A DNA stretch of 64,000 nucleotides. It comes from Aphrophora alni (lineage: Eukaryota > Arthropoda > Insecta > Hemiptera > Aphrophoridae). This document shows positions 24,913 to 37,067 of the stretch, in pieces. A model generated the notes under the pieces. That model saw nothing but the letters and a program-made list of their open reading frames with translations. It ran no database searches and was not told the DNA's origin. Within the stretch, counting starts at the first letter, position 1. The number at the start of each line of letters is the position of its first letter. A program made the position numbers and the translations under genes. The stretch covers positions 13,499,745-13,563,744 of the forward strand of contig OY740776.1 of NCBI GenBank assembly GCA_963513935.1. The letters run 5' to 3'.

Positions 24913-27464
24913 ACTTAAGAGCGGAAATGTAATAAATAATCATTATTTAAGAAAATACTTGATACTGTATTGTTAGTTATCATAATACAAACTATTGTGT
25001 GTTTGTCCCGTGCTAATCGGCCGACTTAAAGTATTGTAACATACTGTTTTGTTATATATTTTATTTATGTATATTTTGATTGCGTTATTAACACAACATA
25101 ATAATAATAAATAACTCGACACGCAGCCCATATAGTAAATCATTTTGCCCATTTTAACACTGTAACGCTTTCACGATCTCTATTGTAATTCCGGTTGAAT
25201 CGTTGAACTGTACAGGTGCCAATCTGTGGTAGAGACACGGAAGGTCAAATGTTCTTATCAGAACTGATTGCAAGTTTTGTTTGTGTTAGAGGATACACTT
25301 TAAGAAAAACGTAAGAGCCGATGTTAAGAAAGTCAATTTCGTTTTCTAGCAGCCACCCCTAAATTTTAAGTTATTCATCAAATCCACTCTTCTTTTGTTT
25401 TTAACATACGAACGGGAGTGTTTGAAGAGATAAATTTTCTTTGTGTCCTTACAAAATTTACCACAAATATATCAAAATCGTAAGATACGATTTTGAAAAA
25501 AAAAAATTATTTTATGTATATTTTTATAGCAACACTAAATATTGATTTATAGAAAAAATATTTCCGAGATATGGTCTAAAGATACCCACATACTAAATTT
25601 GATTGATATCGGCTCACTAGTTAATCAAATTAACACAGACGAAACAGACGACAGACGCAATCGGACGTACTACAAAAAAATAAATTTCTGAACCCAGGAG
25701 ACTTCAAAACGGATATACTCACAAAATACTCGACATCTACTTTTTGACCCATCTAATCGTCAAAGTAAAAATTGAAGTAAATTTCTCATACTATATGAGA
25801 AATATATATATACCATATTTATTATATCATAATATATACCAATATTATTTTGAGATTTTAGAAAACGAAAAAAAAAAACCCAAGAACAAAACCCAAAATT
25901 AAGCATACAAGTATTTCCATTACATCTACTTTTAATCCTTCCAATTCGTGACGAAATATGGAATGTTTTAAAATTAAAAATAATTAACTTGAAGGTTGAC
26001 GACTAAAATAACAGAGTAGCGAAACCAGCAAGACATAAAGTATAAAAGACATTAAGGTTGTTAAATAATCCTCCACGATGTCTTAACGCCTTGCGAGGAG
26101 TTAAAGGATATACAGGAATTAAAACAAGGAAGAAACCAGCTGTGCACCAAAACCCCCGGACTTGTAAATTAACATAAAATGACAATTTGTTAACTCTAAG
26201 GAAGCTTATTGCGGTTTTTATTAATATATGAAACTCTCTTGTCTCTTCCACAGTTTTGAAATTAATTTGCCTCTTTCAGATAATTGTTTGAATACTTATT
26301 TTTCCCTTTATCATAATTATTTCGTGTCGTTTTTTATTTATTTGGTAATTTTAATACTGTTATTATTTGGTCGTCATAGTGTGATCTAGACAAGGAATCA
26401 TGAAATGTGCATTGATCATGATTGCCAGAAAACTATGTAAAAACCCACCCGAGTGAAAATTTGTGTATATGAAATGAATATTTTTACTTATGAAGTTAAA
26501 ATTCTTGGTCATCCAAATTTATACCCATAAAGTGAAAATTTGTCTATGAAATTAATTTTTTACACAAATTTTTGCTTACGAAGTGGAAATTCTTGCCTAT
26601 ACAAATTACCATTTTACCCTGAAATATTCACCATAAAATAATATGTTTTTCTCATCCACATGTACATTTATAGATGCTATTGAAGTAACTCTTACCAAGT
26701 TAAAATGTCTACCCATAAGTGATAACTCTTAACAATGCAAAAGAAAATTTCTACTAATTACAAGAAACTTCTTGCCCATACAAGTGTAATTTTCCCCGTG
26801 TTGAAAAGCATATGTTTTGAAGTGGATTCGAATTCATGTATTTGTGGCTGTGAATTATTTACTCTTGCGGCAGCTATTTTCATAAACGTTTTGTAAAAAT
26901 TTTAAAATGAATAATACTTTAACAAAACGTCTGAAGAGTAGACATTAAGTTTTCGATTGTTGGATTTTTATGAAAAATATTTTATTTATTTTAGCTTTAA
27001 CAATACTAGGAATAAAAGTTGGAGTATTGTAGTTTTCACATTTTGAGATTTAAGATAAATTAAAGTCGAAAAGGAACAAAATAACAAGCCTGTTATTTTT
27101 TTTACCTTTTATGTAAAAATGACAACGCGAGGTACGAAACCCTAATGTACGGTCGAAAATAACTGTAAGATTCCTTAAAATGTGTAGTACAGACAAAAAC
27201 CTTTTGTTGAATTAGTCTTAACTGCCTTAACTTCTACGCTCAATTAATTCTACTAATTCTACAAAAGTAATAATAATTCTTATCCTTTTTTTAAACATAG
27301 ACATGAAAACGATCTACACATACAACTTCTAATTATCTTAATTTGTTGTCTTAAAGTTTCCGCAATTCTTAATTGTTGTCTTTTATTAATCCTACAGAAC
27401 TGTTTCGCTGCTTACTAGCAGCTTCTTGATCGAAAAACACTGAATCATACTTTGTCATACACTA
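24913..27464. other. AT-rich region; degenerate short repeats at 26.4-26.8 kb
   Basis: About 25500-25760 is another copy of the GACAGACGA-containing dispersed repeat. From about 26450 to 26800, words such as CTTATGAAGTTAAAATTCTTG, CATAAAGTGAAAATTTGTC and CTTACGAAGTGGAAATTCTTG suggest a decayed tandem repeat. No gene recognised. Confidence 0.4.
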
Positions 27465-28700
27465 GGGGTTGATACAATCTGAACACATAGGGATATCAGT
27501 TGTGATATCGATGGTGTTTATAAAGTCTGAACATATAGGGATATCAGCTGTAACAATTGTGGTGTTTATAAAGTCTGAACATATAGGGATATCAGCTGTA
27601 ATAATGGTAGTGTTCATAAAGTCTGAACACATAGGGATATCAGCTGTAATAATGGTGGTTTTTATAAAGTCTGAACACATATGGATATCAGTTGTAATAA
27701 TGGTGGTGTTTATAAAGTCTGAACACATAGGGATATCAGCTGTAATAACGGTAGTGTTTTTTAAAGTCTGAACACATAGTTTTATCACCTGTAATAATGA
27801 TGGTGTTTATATTGTCAGAACACAGAGATATCAGCTGTAATAATGGTAGTGTTTATAAAGTCTGAACACATAGAAATATCAGCTGTAATAATGGTAGTGT
27901 TTATAAAGTCTGAACACATAGGAATATCAGTTGTAATAATGATGATGTTTATAAAGTTTCAACACATAGGGATATCAATTGTAACAATGGTGGTGCTTAT
28001 AAAGTCTGAACACGTAGGATTATCAACTGTAATAATGATGGTGTTTATAAAGTCTGAACACACATAGGGATATCAGCTGTAATAATGATGGTGTTTATAA
28101 AATCTGAACACATAGGGATATAATCTGTAATAATAGAGATGTTTATAACGACTTAACACATAGGGATATTAGCTGTAACAAAGGTGGTGTTTATAAAGTC
28201 AGAACACATAGGGATATAATCTGTAATAATAGTGATGTTTATAAAGTCTGAAGACATAGAAATTCCAGCTGTAATATTGGTGATTTTTATAAAGTCAGAA
28301 CACATAGAGATATCAGTTGTAACAATGGTGGTGTTTATAAAGTCTGAACACATAGGGATATAACCTGTAATAATAGTGATGTTTATAAGTTTGAAGATAT
28401 AGAACTTCCAGCTGTAATATTGGTGGTTTTTATAAAGTCGAGATACAATGACATAGGGATATTAGCTTTAAAAATTATAGTGATTATAAAGATTTACACT
28501 AAGAAATATCATATGTAACAATAGTGGTGTTTGCAAAGTGTGTACACATAGAGATATCACTGTAAAAATGGTGGTGTTTATAAAATCTCGGCACATAGGG
28601 ATATCAGCTGTAATAATGGTGGTGTTTATAAAGTCTGAACACATAGGGATATCAGCTGTAATAATGGTGGTTTTTATAAAGTCTGAACACATAGAAATAT
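27465..28700. repeat. 48-bp minisatellite, about 25 units
   Basis: Unit core GTGTTTATAAAGTCTGAACA followed by CATAGGGATATCAGCTGTAA and a variable AATGGTG. As 48 is a multiple of 3, stretches are open on both strands: 16-residue repeats SEHIGISAVIMVVFIK (plus) and TADIPMCSDFINTTII (minus). Frames break repeatedly by small indels after 27770. It lies immediately upstream of the transposase relic at 28.9 kb. Confidence 0.93.
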
Positions 28701-28864
28701 AAGCTGAATGTTTTGCATATTATTATTCATATTGTTGTAAATTTAATCCTGTTTTACACATTTTAGATTACTTAACATTTAGTCCAAGTTATATAAATGG
28801 TACTTACAATATTAATGTAAGTGTGTGTTTGGTTTTCTGAGTAGAAGCGAAGGCTGATCATGTT

Positions 28865-29310
28865 GACAATCAAAGACCATTTAAATATGATTCACCCTGT
28901 TAGAGACTAGTAACTCTTAATGCTGTGGCAGATATTGTCAGAAGATTTAAGTCAACCTGCAATGTGGCTGATAAACCTCGTTCTTACAGACCTTAATTAT
29001 GTGTTCAAATCAAGAAAACTGTGCTTGCAAAAACAATTACAACCCCACAAAAGCCAACACGATGAAACGCAATAGAAGTGGGAGTAGGTCATCCAACTTT
29101 TTGTTTTAATCTTAAAGGAAGATAATTCCCCTCGTTATAAGATAAAATTGCTACATAGATTTAATGAAAATCATCTTGATCGATACATAGATATGTGTGC
29201 ATGATTTTCATAGGATTGTGTTTAATTTAGCGACGAAGCTAAATTTTACATAAATGGGGAAGTGAATACACAAAACTTGAAGTACCGGTAGTGATCAAAA
29301 ACCAATCTGA
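28865..29310 (+). pseudogene. Decayed mariner/Tc1-type transposase fragment
   Basis: Disjointed frames read VADIVRRFKSTCNVADKPRS (helix-turn-helix linker like 'V..RF..TG.V.D.PRSGRP'), then PRYKIKLLHRFNENHLDRYI, then FSDEAKFYINGEVN near 29230-29265. The last resembles the first catalytic aspartate block of a DDE transposase widespread in insects (FSDEATF.L.G.VN). Several frameshifts and stops separate the pieces and no terminal repeats were identified, so it is a dead fragment. Confidence 0.6.
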
Positions 29311-29471
29311 GCTTGTTTTCTCCTACTAAATATCAGGGTGCAGCTAAATTAATGGTAGGGTGTACATGGTGTTGGTACATATTTCAAAAAAAGTTATTTT
29401 TAAATAAATGAATTCATTTTCAGTATCCAGGTCACTATAAGTTATCACAACTGTCAATACACAACAAGCTA

Positions 29472-29935
29472 TTGATTTATAAGCAGGTCTTAAGACCAGT
29501 GTGGATCTACAGAATTCAGCTATGGGGCTGCACTAACAAGAAAATGGAAATATCATTCAAGTGTTTAAAAATAAAGTGCTTAGATGTATAGTGGATGCAC
29601 CCTGGTATATCAGGATAATCTACATAGGGACCTACAGATAGACCTAGTCAGTGATCAAATCAAAAAACAGACAAGGAAACACAAACAACGCATCATTCTA
29701 CATGAACACCATGAGGTACAGGGACTGTTGGATGTCACTCGGGTGGAGAGAAGACTGAAGAGGACCAAGCTTTCAAATCTGATGGACTAGAGTGATAGGG
29801 AATAACCATTGGATCATATCCCTAACAAGTGTAGAAATGTATGAAGTGTAAATTGCTAGATGGGTACATACTCAGTTGTAATATTGAATTAATGACAAAT
29901 TTTAAAAATAAATAAATAAAAACTATTAGTTTTAA
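29472..29935 (+). pseudogene. Jockey-like LINE 3' end, frameshifted
   Basis: From 29472 the frame reads LIYKQVLRPVWIYRIQLWGC and continues in a shifted frame as HRDLQIDLVSDQIKKQTRKH, then LDVTRVERRLKRTKLSNLMD, ending at 29790. LRPvWiYgiqLWG and the DLqidlVsdEIkk block are signatures of the RT C-terminal region of jockey-clade LINEs. A frameshift lies at about 29575-29590. A TAAATAAATAAA tail at about 29909-29921 marks the 3' end. Confidence 0.75.
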
Positions 29936-29944
29936 TAGTATACA

Positions 29945-30345
29945 TAGGCTAAACTGGGAGAGCTTAAGATTCGATTTAAAGAACTCTTGACAAGGAGAAC
30001 AATTTCAGTTAACAAATCGAATTTTGCCGGCCATCTAATAGACGAGCACCATGGTTACACAAACCTACAAAATAACCTGAAACCAATTAAAATATCTTTT
30101 GAAGGTGGATATATGAATGCAGTAGAGGAGTACGAGATTTATAAGGCGTTCAAATCAAGAGATGCAAATGGCGAACATCGACTATTGAACGATCAACTAA
30201 ATTTCGACTCTAATACCTTGTACGACACGGCGATAAGAATTCAAGAAGCCCGCGGTAAGAACAGGTTTCGATTGAGCGAGGTAACAAAACATACTTTTAA
30301 TATGATATGTTTGTTTTGTGTAAATAATTTTAGTTGTTAACGACC
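29945..30345 (+). pseudogene. Penelope-like element 3' ORF end (GIY-YIG region)
   Basis: Frame from about 29960 reads LKIRFKELLTRRTISVNKSN, FAGHLIDEHHGYTN, then MNAVEEYEIYKAF and LLNDQLNF. The 'sNFAeHLid..H', 'lE.yEIYK' and 'lNDQLnF' blocks are characteristic of the C-terminal part of Penelope-like ORFs, downstream of the GIY-YIG nuclease core. The upstream RT is missing, so the copy is 5'-truncated. A hammerhead-like motif follows 30 bp after the stop region, as expected of the terminal repeat. Confidence 0.75.
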
Positions 30346-30373
30346 ACGGTTGAGTAATGTATTTATGTTGTGT

Positions 30374-30405
30374 CTGAAGATGGGATAAAAGTCCCGAAAC
30401 GCGTC
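30374..30405 (+). ncRNA. Hammerhead ribozyme motif (Penelope type)
   Basis: CTGAAGA - TGGGA taaaag TCCC - GAAACGCGTC. All core boxes of a hammerhead are present (CUGANGA, stem II of four or more pairs, GAAA, GUC). ACGCGT is self-complementary: as a monomer it leaves a two-base loop, but it allows a dimeric stem III. Flanks give only a weak stem I. Located just after the Penelope ORF end. Confidence 0.65.
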
Positions 30406-30911
30406 ATTAATACAAATCAGAGGTCACGACGAAAACAAGGTAAGAAACTTTATTTTTAAAAATAAATGATTAATTTCAGTGAATCTATTCGTAACAATAA
30501 TTGTTTTATTAGAAACGAAGTTATTATAATTTTCCTAATTTCAAAATGTGTACTAACCATTCGTTACTTCAATTATATACAACGTCTGAAAAATTAATTC
30601 AAAACCATAACATAGATAAAAAACAAAATTAGAAACAATTTTTAATGAAGTTATTTGTAAAGTTTACAAACGTAGTTGTGCAAGTTCCGAAGTTTTATCG
30701 TATCAGACAAGTCAGGTCAGACAAAATTAGATTAGGGTCAAGAACAGTAATGGTGAACTTGTAACACAAGAAATAAAATATATTGAATTTAAAAAAAAAA
30801 AAGTGCTAGTCCTTATGATCAGTTACTATGAAATCCTCACCGTTCCTAGCCTTTATTTATATAGTTTATTTAGACAGTTTCCAACATTTGTGTATATAAA
30901 AAGTAATACAC

Positions 30912-30948
30912 GACGTTTCGAGAATAATAATCAACTTACGTTATCAAG
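30912..30948 (-). ncRNA. Diverged hammerhead-like motif
   Basis: On the minus strand: CTTGATAACG ... TCTCGAAACGTC. Same family as 11732-11768 and 35800-35836. Confidence 0.4.
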
Positions 30949-31071
30949 TGATAAAACTACAACACGAGAAAAGAAAACGTAGCCTAGTAATAAAATCATT
31001 TAGCATGGTGGACACTAATTGAATAAAGTCACCTATAACCGTCACGTGACCCTTTTCTTTTTTTTTTAAAT

Positions 31072-31103
31072 GACGCGTTTCGGGATTTCTATCCCATCAT
31101 CAG
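31072..31103 (-). ncRNA. Hammerhead ribozyme motif (Penelope type), intact core
   Basis: On the minus strand: CTGATGA - TGGGA tagaaa TCCC - GAAACGCGTC. The core is canonical and stem II has at least four pairs. It is the mirror of the 30374 copy, giving inverted ribozyme-bearing ends about 700 bp apart. Confidence 0.7.
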
Positions 31104-31137
31104 ATTAAATAATAATCGAAAATCTGAATTCGCCAAT

Positions 31138-31158
31138 ATATTAATATATATATATAGG

Positions 31159-31206
<48 letters not shown>
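31138..31206. repeat. (TA)n microsatellite
   Basis: TATATA tract interrupted once by TAGGCC, between two hammerhead-like motifs. Confidence 0.95.
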
Positions 31207-31208
<2 letters not shown>

Positions 31209-31261
31209 ATTTACCACACCTTTATGTATCACAATAAGTTTACAGATCACCATGAGTTTAT

Positions 31262-31293
31262 CTGATAATGGAAACGAAGTTCCGAAACGCGTC
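31262..31293 (+). ncRNA. Hammerhead-like motif with one core change
   Basis: CTGATAA - TGGAA cgaag TTCC - GAAACGCGTC. The conserved G of CUGANGA is A here, so it is probably inactive. A run of about 18 A follows. Confidence 0.55.
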
Positions 31294-33355
31294 GTTAAAA
31301 AAAAAAAAAAAAAAGAATAAAAGATTTGGCGAGACTGATATAAGGTTAGGGATTCTATACTCTAGATGTCTGGCGATTTTCGAAATTAAAACATAGAACT
31401 AGTAATGTAAGAATAATAGCTAACAAATATCTACAGCTCCGAAACTCGCATACGGTAGAGAAATGTACACGACCGAAGCGAATGAAGGCGTATAAATATA
31501 GACCCATCTACGAGGCTCGTTGGGGTCTAATTGACTTCAAGATTACTAGGTTCAGAAAATCTACGTAACAATTGTTTAAACAAACTTACCAGTTAAGACC
31601 TCTTGATCTATGAGAAACCAATATTTAGTCATTACATTTAAAGGTTTTGCTTGTATTGTGTGTTCGGTACCATTCAACATGTTTTCCCAGTGTTATTTGG
31701 CGAATGGTAAAATATAATATATGTTAAATGCTTAATTTGAATTGATAATTTCGATTAATTTAGAGGGTTTTTTTTATTTTTTAGTTATTTTCTATTATAA
31801 AAACACTTTTAGGATTCATTGGATACCAAATGCAAATGCAAAAAAAAAGCTTTATTTTAAATCTGCATTTTTAAATGATGCTCAATGTACGAAAAGTTCT
31901 TTACCCTCAAAACAACAGTTTGTTTGTAATTTTAAAATCCGGCGCCACTTGGAAAATTAAAACTTTTTCTTATGAATGAATACTTTAGTTATTAAGCCTA
32001 CATACCAAATTTGAGTGAATTTGACCATAATGTGACCTTTAGAATGTCTATTATTTTCTACTCTCAAAAAGACATGCTTTCGCAGAATGTCAATATACGT
32101 TTTTAAATCACCTATTGTTATTTTGGTGATTTTGTTTTAATTTTGTGATTTATCTTATGTATTTTTAATTTTTAATATTTATAACTGTTATTTTAATATA
32201 GGAAAATTGCGGGGGTCTCAATAAACGCAGATTTTTAAGCTGCCAAAATGAACATTGTCTAGGTGAAATATGAACCTAGAAAACAATTTTTTGATATATT
32301 TTTATATCTGCCATTTTCAAACATATCTACATTTCCTAAATTTAAAATATCACAGTTAGATTCTTTTTGTTTGTAGTTTCTTTCATGTAGCCCTTATGAG
32401 AGTTTAGAACAACTGTTTACGTCAATCCCAAGGCTGATCTCGGTATAACAGCAATAATAATGAAATCAAAGGAAACCTTGAACCACAAAATATGTTTATT
32501 ATAATATCCTTAGGTACATTTCGATGACATACTCATCACCTTCAGAAGTTTACAGCTAAACATGATCATGTAGTGACAAGTAGCGCTCTCTACCGATATT
32601 AACTGGCCACGCAAATAGCCACGTCTTTATTCAGATAACCTTATAGACTACCTGGTACCAATATAATAAACTAATATCCAGAAAATATAAATAAAAAATA
32701 AAATAGACCTCATCACCCTGAAAAATAACGTAGAAATTTTTAATTAATACCAACATAAAACGAATCGTACAAATTACAATAATTTAAAATAAATAAATGA
32801 GTTAAAATGGAATTTATAACCTATTATAAATAATTCATCAAATCTTACAAAGTTTAGGAAAAGCCTCGTTCCCAGCCCTCGATAAAGTGCCCTGTGGTAG
32901 AGTTGGACACTACTTCAAGGGCCAACATACCTAGCACTAGCAGTGTCCATAAGATGTAAGAGAACATGAGTTATTGTTAGATAATATATTTAGGTACCCT
33001 ACCTTTTTTTTATGACGTCAATTCCTATTTCTGTTTTCTTCACGGATGACAGTTTTCAATCTCTCTATTCAGATCCAATCATACACGAAGGTTCTGTTCG
33101 ACTGATCTGTTACAAGATATTCACTGAACACTTGACACAAAAATTTTAAAACAAGATCTTGAAATCGTTCACGTGTGTATTGGTAGGGGACAATTCCTAC
33201 ACTGCGGGCTTGAAGGTCCTAGGCCTTATCGAGGCATTTCCCCCTCCTTTCAATGTCACATTTGTTTTCCCTGCGTATTTAGTTAAAAGGTTAAAAATGG
33301 GGTTCCAGTTAAAATTTAGGATACAATCTGGTTGAGAACTGTGGTGAAATTCACA
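31294..33355. other. Unassigned region with scattered Penelope debris
   Basis: A minus-strand hammerhead-like hairpin at 32514-32545 (CTGAAGG, GATGA/TCATC stem, GAAATGTAC) is the only structured item. The frame at 31742-31960 has no recognisable product. Confidence 0.4.
32514..32545 (-). ncRNA. Degenerate hammerhead-like hairpin
   Basis: CTGAAGG - TGATGA gtatg TCATC - GAAATGTAC on the minus strand. Same subtype (GAAATGTAC) as the two motifs in the inverted repeat at 33.4-33.7 kb. Confidence 0.35.
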
Positions 33356-33769
33356 ATAATGATTCGAATTTTTCCCAAACCACAATCACTAGAAACTTTA
33401 AAATAAAACACAATTATCTTATTAATTGTTCTTTATTAATTATTTCCACTAAATATGCCCTGATGTACATTTCGATAACATGGTTATCATCATCGGAGGG
33501 TCTTGCTTATAAACTAAATCTAAACTTACATATCTACTAATGTAAGTTTATCTACATGTCCAATGTAATGTAGTTTATCTAATGTAGATATCTACATTAG
33601 TAGATATGTAAGTTTAGATTTAGTTTATAAGCGACCCTCCCATGATGATAACCATGTTATCGAAATGTACATCAGGGCATTTAGTGGAAATAATTAATAA
33701 AGAACAATTAATTGTGTTTTATTTTAAAGTTTCTAGTGATTGTGGTTAGGGACAAATTCGAATCATTAT
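33356..33769. mobile_element. Inverted repeat of ~188-bp arms, Penelope terminal repeats head to head
   Basis: The left arm starting ATAATGATTCGAATTT is the reverse complement of the right arm ending AAATTCGAATCATTAT; the centre is about 33544-33591. Each arm carries a GATAACCATGTTATCGAAATG hairpin preceded by a hammerhead-like box (33465-33496 minus, CCGATGA; 33639-33670 plus, CCATGATGA). Penelope-like elements are known to have such repeats in direct or inverted order. A Penelope RT fragment lies just to the right on the minus strand. Confidence 0.75.
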
Positions 33770-33949
33770 AGTTAAAATTTAGTTTACATATAAGACGTTA
33801 TTGTGTGTGTTTTTTAAGGCTTTGTAAATTACAAATTACTCAAGTAGTGTCTCCATTTTGCGGCTTTTATGGTGAATATGTAATAACAAATATGTAAAAA
33901 TATAAATATTTTCTTCAATGCTTTTAAAAATGTGCTTCTTATCAATGAT

Positions 33950-35450
33950 ATGTTGGGGGGAAGCTCGATTTTTGGAGTAGGGACATGATCACGAAATCTT
34001 GTCATAAATGAACCGATGTAATCATTGCAAGATGAACATTAATTTAAGTTTATATATACCAATTAAATTGTATTTGTAATTATTTTGTTTGTATTTAAGG
34101 CTTTTCAAGTCTGTTGCTGGTTTTATAAGAAAGTGTGATGCTATTTTGCTTTAGCTGTTTCTACAAGGTATGGTTTAAGATTTCGATGTATTCTATGGAC
34201 ATGCAGAGTTTCTCGTTGTCCGCTAATCTCTCTATTTTCTTTCTGTTGTATTTTTTTTATTAACCTGTAGTTTAAATCTGCTGTATATTCCGTTGGAAAT
34301 TGAAATCTGTTTAATGGTACGAACTACGATAATGTAATTATCTTTAGGCAATGGAAAGTTGTCGAGTCTGTGGACCCCGTCAACTTATATGTTGTATTGC
34401 GGTTGTAAAAAGAAACATGGATGGTTTGGTCAATGGTGATTGGTTTTCAATAATGTTGTATTCCAATTTATTGTTAGATTTCATTATTGTTTTGTCAAAC
34501 AAATTGAGTTGGTTGATTTTTTTTTCCAAATCTAAGGTGAATTTCAAATTGCGTGCAATATTGTTTAAATATTTTCATAACAACTTGACTTGCCTCTCAG
34601 TACCATTGAAAATTGTATCATCAACGTATCTGTAATAGAATATTATATTGCTTCTATATTTATTTAGTCTGGAAAAGATAAACGTGTTTTCTATGTGATT
34701 GTGATATACTTCAGATAATAAACCCGACAAAGGGGAGCCCATAGCTAGGGCTTCTGTTTGGATGATGCAGAACTCAAAATAATTTTGTTTGAGAGTTTCT
34801 CTTGTCAATGTCAATAATTCTATCATTGCGTTGTGACTCAAACCAGAAAGATCTTAAAATTTTTATTAACAATGCGAGAGTTTCTTCGATAGGAACGTTT
34901 GTGTACAAGTTAACAACGTCAAAGTTTGCCAATATTTGATTCTTATTTATGACAATGTCTTTAGTTTTTTTCTAGGGATTCAATGATCATTATGCTGTGG
35001 TTATTGTTCGAAACCAGTTTAGATTTTAAAATGTATTCAAGTTTTTTAGCAGTTTTATAATAAGAAGCTGTTGTAAAATTAACTAATGGGAGGATTGGTG
35101 CATTTTCTTTGTGTATTTTAGGCAAACCGCGTAAGATGGGACCAGATAGTTTGATCATTTTCAATCATCTAATTTTCGATTCTCGAAGTAGATGTCTGCT
35201 GCTGTTTATCAGACATTGAATGCCTTTTTGATATTATTCTTTGGGGGTCGTGGTCAATTTTTATGAAATCGTTTACATTGTTATTGAAATCATTAGAATC
35301 ACAAGACAGGTGTTTACCTTGTCGGCCTTTGTATGACTGAGTCATTGAGGTTATATTTATTATTTATATTATTTAAAAAAGATTTTTCATTGGAATGATT
35401 ATTACGGTGTGGGCTTGTTCTGTTTCTTCTTTTTAAATTTGCTCCATTTT
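33950..35450 (-). pseudogene. Penelope-like reverse transcriptase, inactive
   Basis: Minus-strand pieces in order: LRGLPKIHKENAPILPLV (about 35130-35075), FDVVNLYTNVPIEET (about 34920), ALAMGSPLSGLLSEVYHNHI (34745-34690), YRYVDDTI (about 34630), then a frame-shifted KFTLDLEKKINQLNLFDKTI (about 34530). GLPKIHK, FDVVnLyTNVP, MGSPLS and YxDD are in the canonical order of Penelope-like RTs. Stops and frameshifts occur between most blocks, so the copy is dead. The terminal inverted repeats lie at 33356-33769 and a hammerhead-like motif lies beyond its other end at 35800. Confidence 0.85.
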
Positions 35451-35799
35451 TCTATTAATTGTCAATCTCATGTCATTTTGTTTTCCAATGTCTGAAATGG
35501 TTTTTATGGCGGATTCTGCAATAATCATTTCTTGAAACATATGGTTTCGGTGGAAGATTATATTTTTTGTTTTATTAATTAACCAGTCATTATCGAAGAA
35601 AACAAGTATAGGAATTGACGTTATTTATTTATTTTTATTTTTTTATAAAAAAAAGGTACGTTACCTAAATTTTTACTAATATACCCTATTCCGAAGGCTA
35701 AATACTAAAAATGGGTAGATGTATGACACAATATTATATTTTTTTATTATACATTTTTCGGACATTTGCCATCATCTGTGTGTTAAAAATTCAAAACAC

Positions 35800-35836
35800 G
35801 ACGTTTCGGGAATAAGAATCAAATCCCGTTATCAAG
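35800..35836 (-). ncRNA. Diverged hammerhead-like motif
   Basis: Minus strand: CTTGATAACGGGA ... TTCCCGAAACGTC. GGGA/TCCC forms stem II; the first core box is diverged. It may be the upstream terminal repeat of the Penelope copy at 34-35 kb. Confidence 0.45.
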
Positions 35837-37026
35837 TGACTAAAAACTAAAGAAACATGAAACTAGAAACTAAGCCTATGTGAGAAGTAAAATGAAATAA
35901 GAATACCACCAACCTTAATATCAAAGCTGCATCTCAGAGCTGAAACTGAGAAGTCAAAAAACACAATCACGGTAAACACACAACTAACGGCAACTACGTG
36001 TTGTTGTATCAAAGATACAGCAACAAGTGACGTGGTCCATAAAGCGTGACAAACTATTAGGGGAGTGGCCTATTGTTAGTTGTATTAAGCTTCCTGTATA
36101 TTAATAAAATTGAACTTCCATCATTAACAAATAACTTCAAACAGAGAAAACAATAATATAATTGAAACCTAAATTAAGAAAACACACTAATCCCCTAAAG
36201 GCTTAAACAAGGAAAAAAATACAAGGCTTTTTATTATAATCTTACTTTATTTCTCGTTTTGGTGGTATCTCTGTGTTTATTTTGTAAATATCCCCACAGT
36301 GCACCTTGAACATTTGATAATACTAAAAAATTACAAAATAAATTGTCGTTCTATCAATTCCGTTTATCAACTGCAAGGTTGGCAATACGAAACTTAAATA
36401 TAGTTAAGAATCTTTAAGGGAAGAGAAGAAATTTAATTAAAACTTCCGAAACGGTAATTAACTTAGTAGGCTTAATTTAGAGACTTATACAGGAAATTTG
36501 TTTGTGAAGGCAACGCTTCCACCTCAAAATAATCTCTGAAAACAGCTGCACGCAAGATAAATCGATTTCCTTCTTAGAGAGAACACAGTTATGAATGTAA
36601 GCATTGAATGTATATCAAAAGAAATAGGTTACATAGCATAAAATATTGTGCAGCTCAATATGTGGGTTGTAGTTTAGTGGGTTCAAGATCAGAATGCGCT
36701 AGCGACTGAGAAATCGGACCATGTAACACGGTACCAGATGTTGGCTGTTAGATAACAAGTCTAGTGGCTCCAATTTCTGAGTTTCATATGTTACCATGGA
36801 GATGGGTAATGTATTTTTTTTGTATGTAAAAAGTAGACCTCGTTTCTTAGATTGAATCTTTTTCGTAATTTTAACCCCACTTTTTTTTAACACAAAATCT
36901 AATCACTCTCATTTGTCATAAAATATACTTCTAAATTGAAAATTAGTCAGAGAAATGATTTTTTATACCAAAAACCTTAAGAAATGAATGTTGCTGATTC
37001 CATGGTTTACAAGACATTAGCCGTCT

Positions 37027-37027
<1 letters not shown>
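35837..37027. other. Unassigned AT-rich region
   Basis: No gene, transposon end or tandem repeat identified. Confidence 0.45.

Positions 37028-37062
<35 letters not shown>
37028..37062 (-). repeat. Long poly(T) run (poly(A) on the minus strand)
   Basis: About 33 uninterrupted T. Consistent with the A-tail of a sequence retroposed in minus orientation lying to the right. Confidence 0.9.

Positions 37063-37067
<5 letters not shown>

Noticed and set aside
27462..28692. Periodic frames on both strands of the 48-bp repeat
   Set aside because: Openness on both strands in the same place is a property of the repeat unit, not evidence of protein coding.
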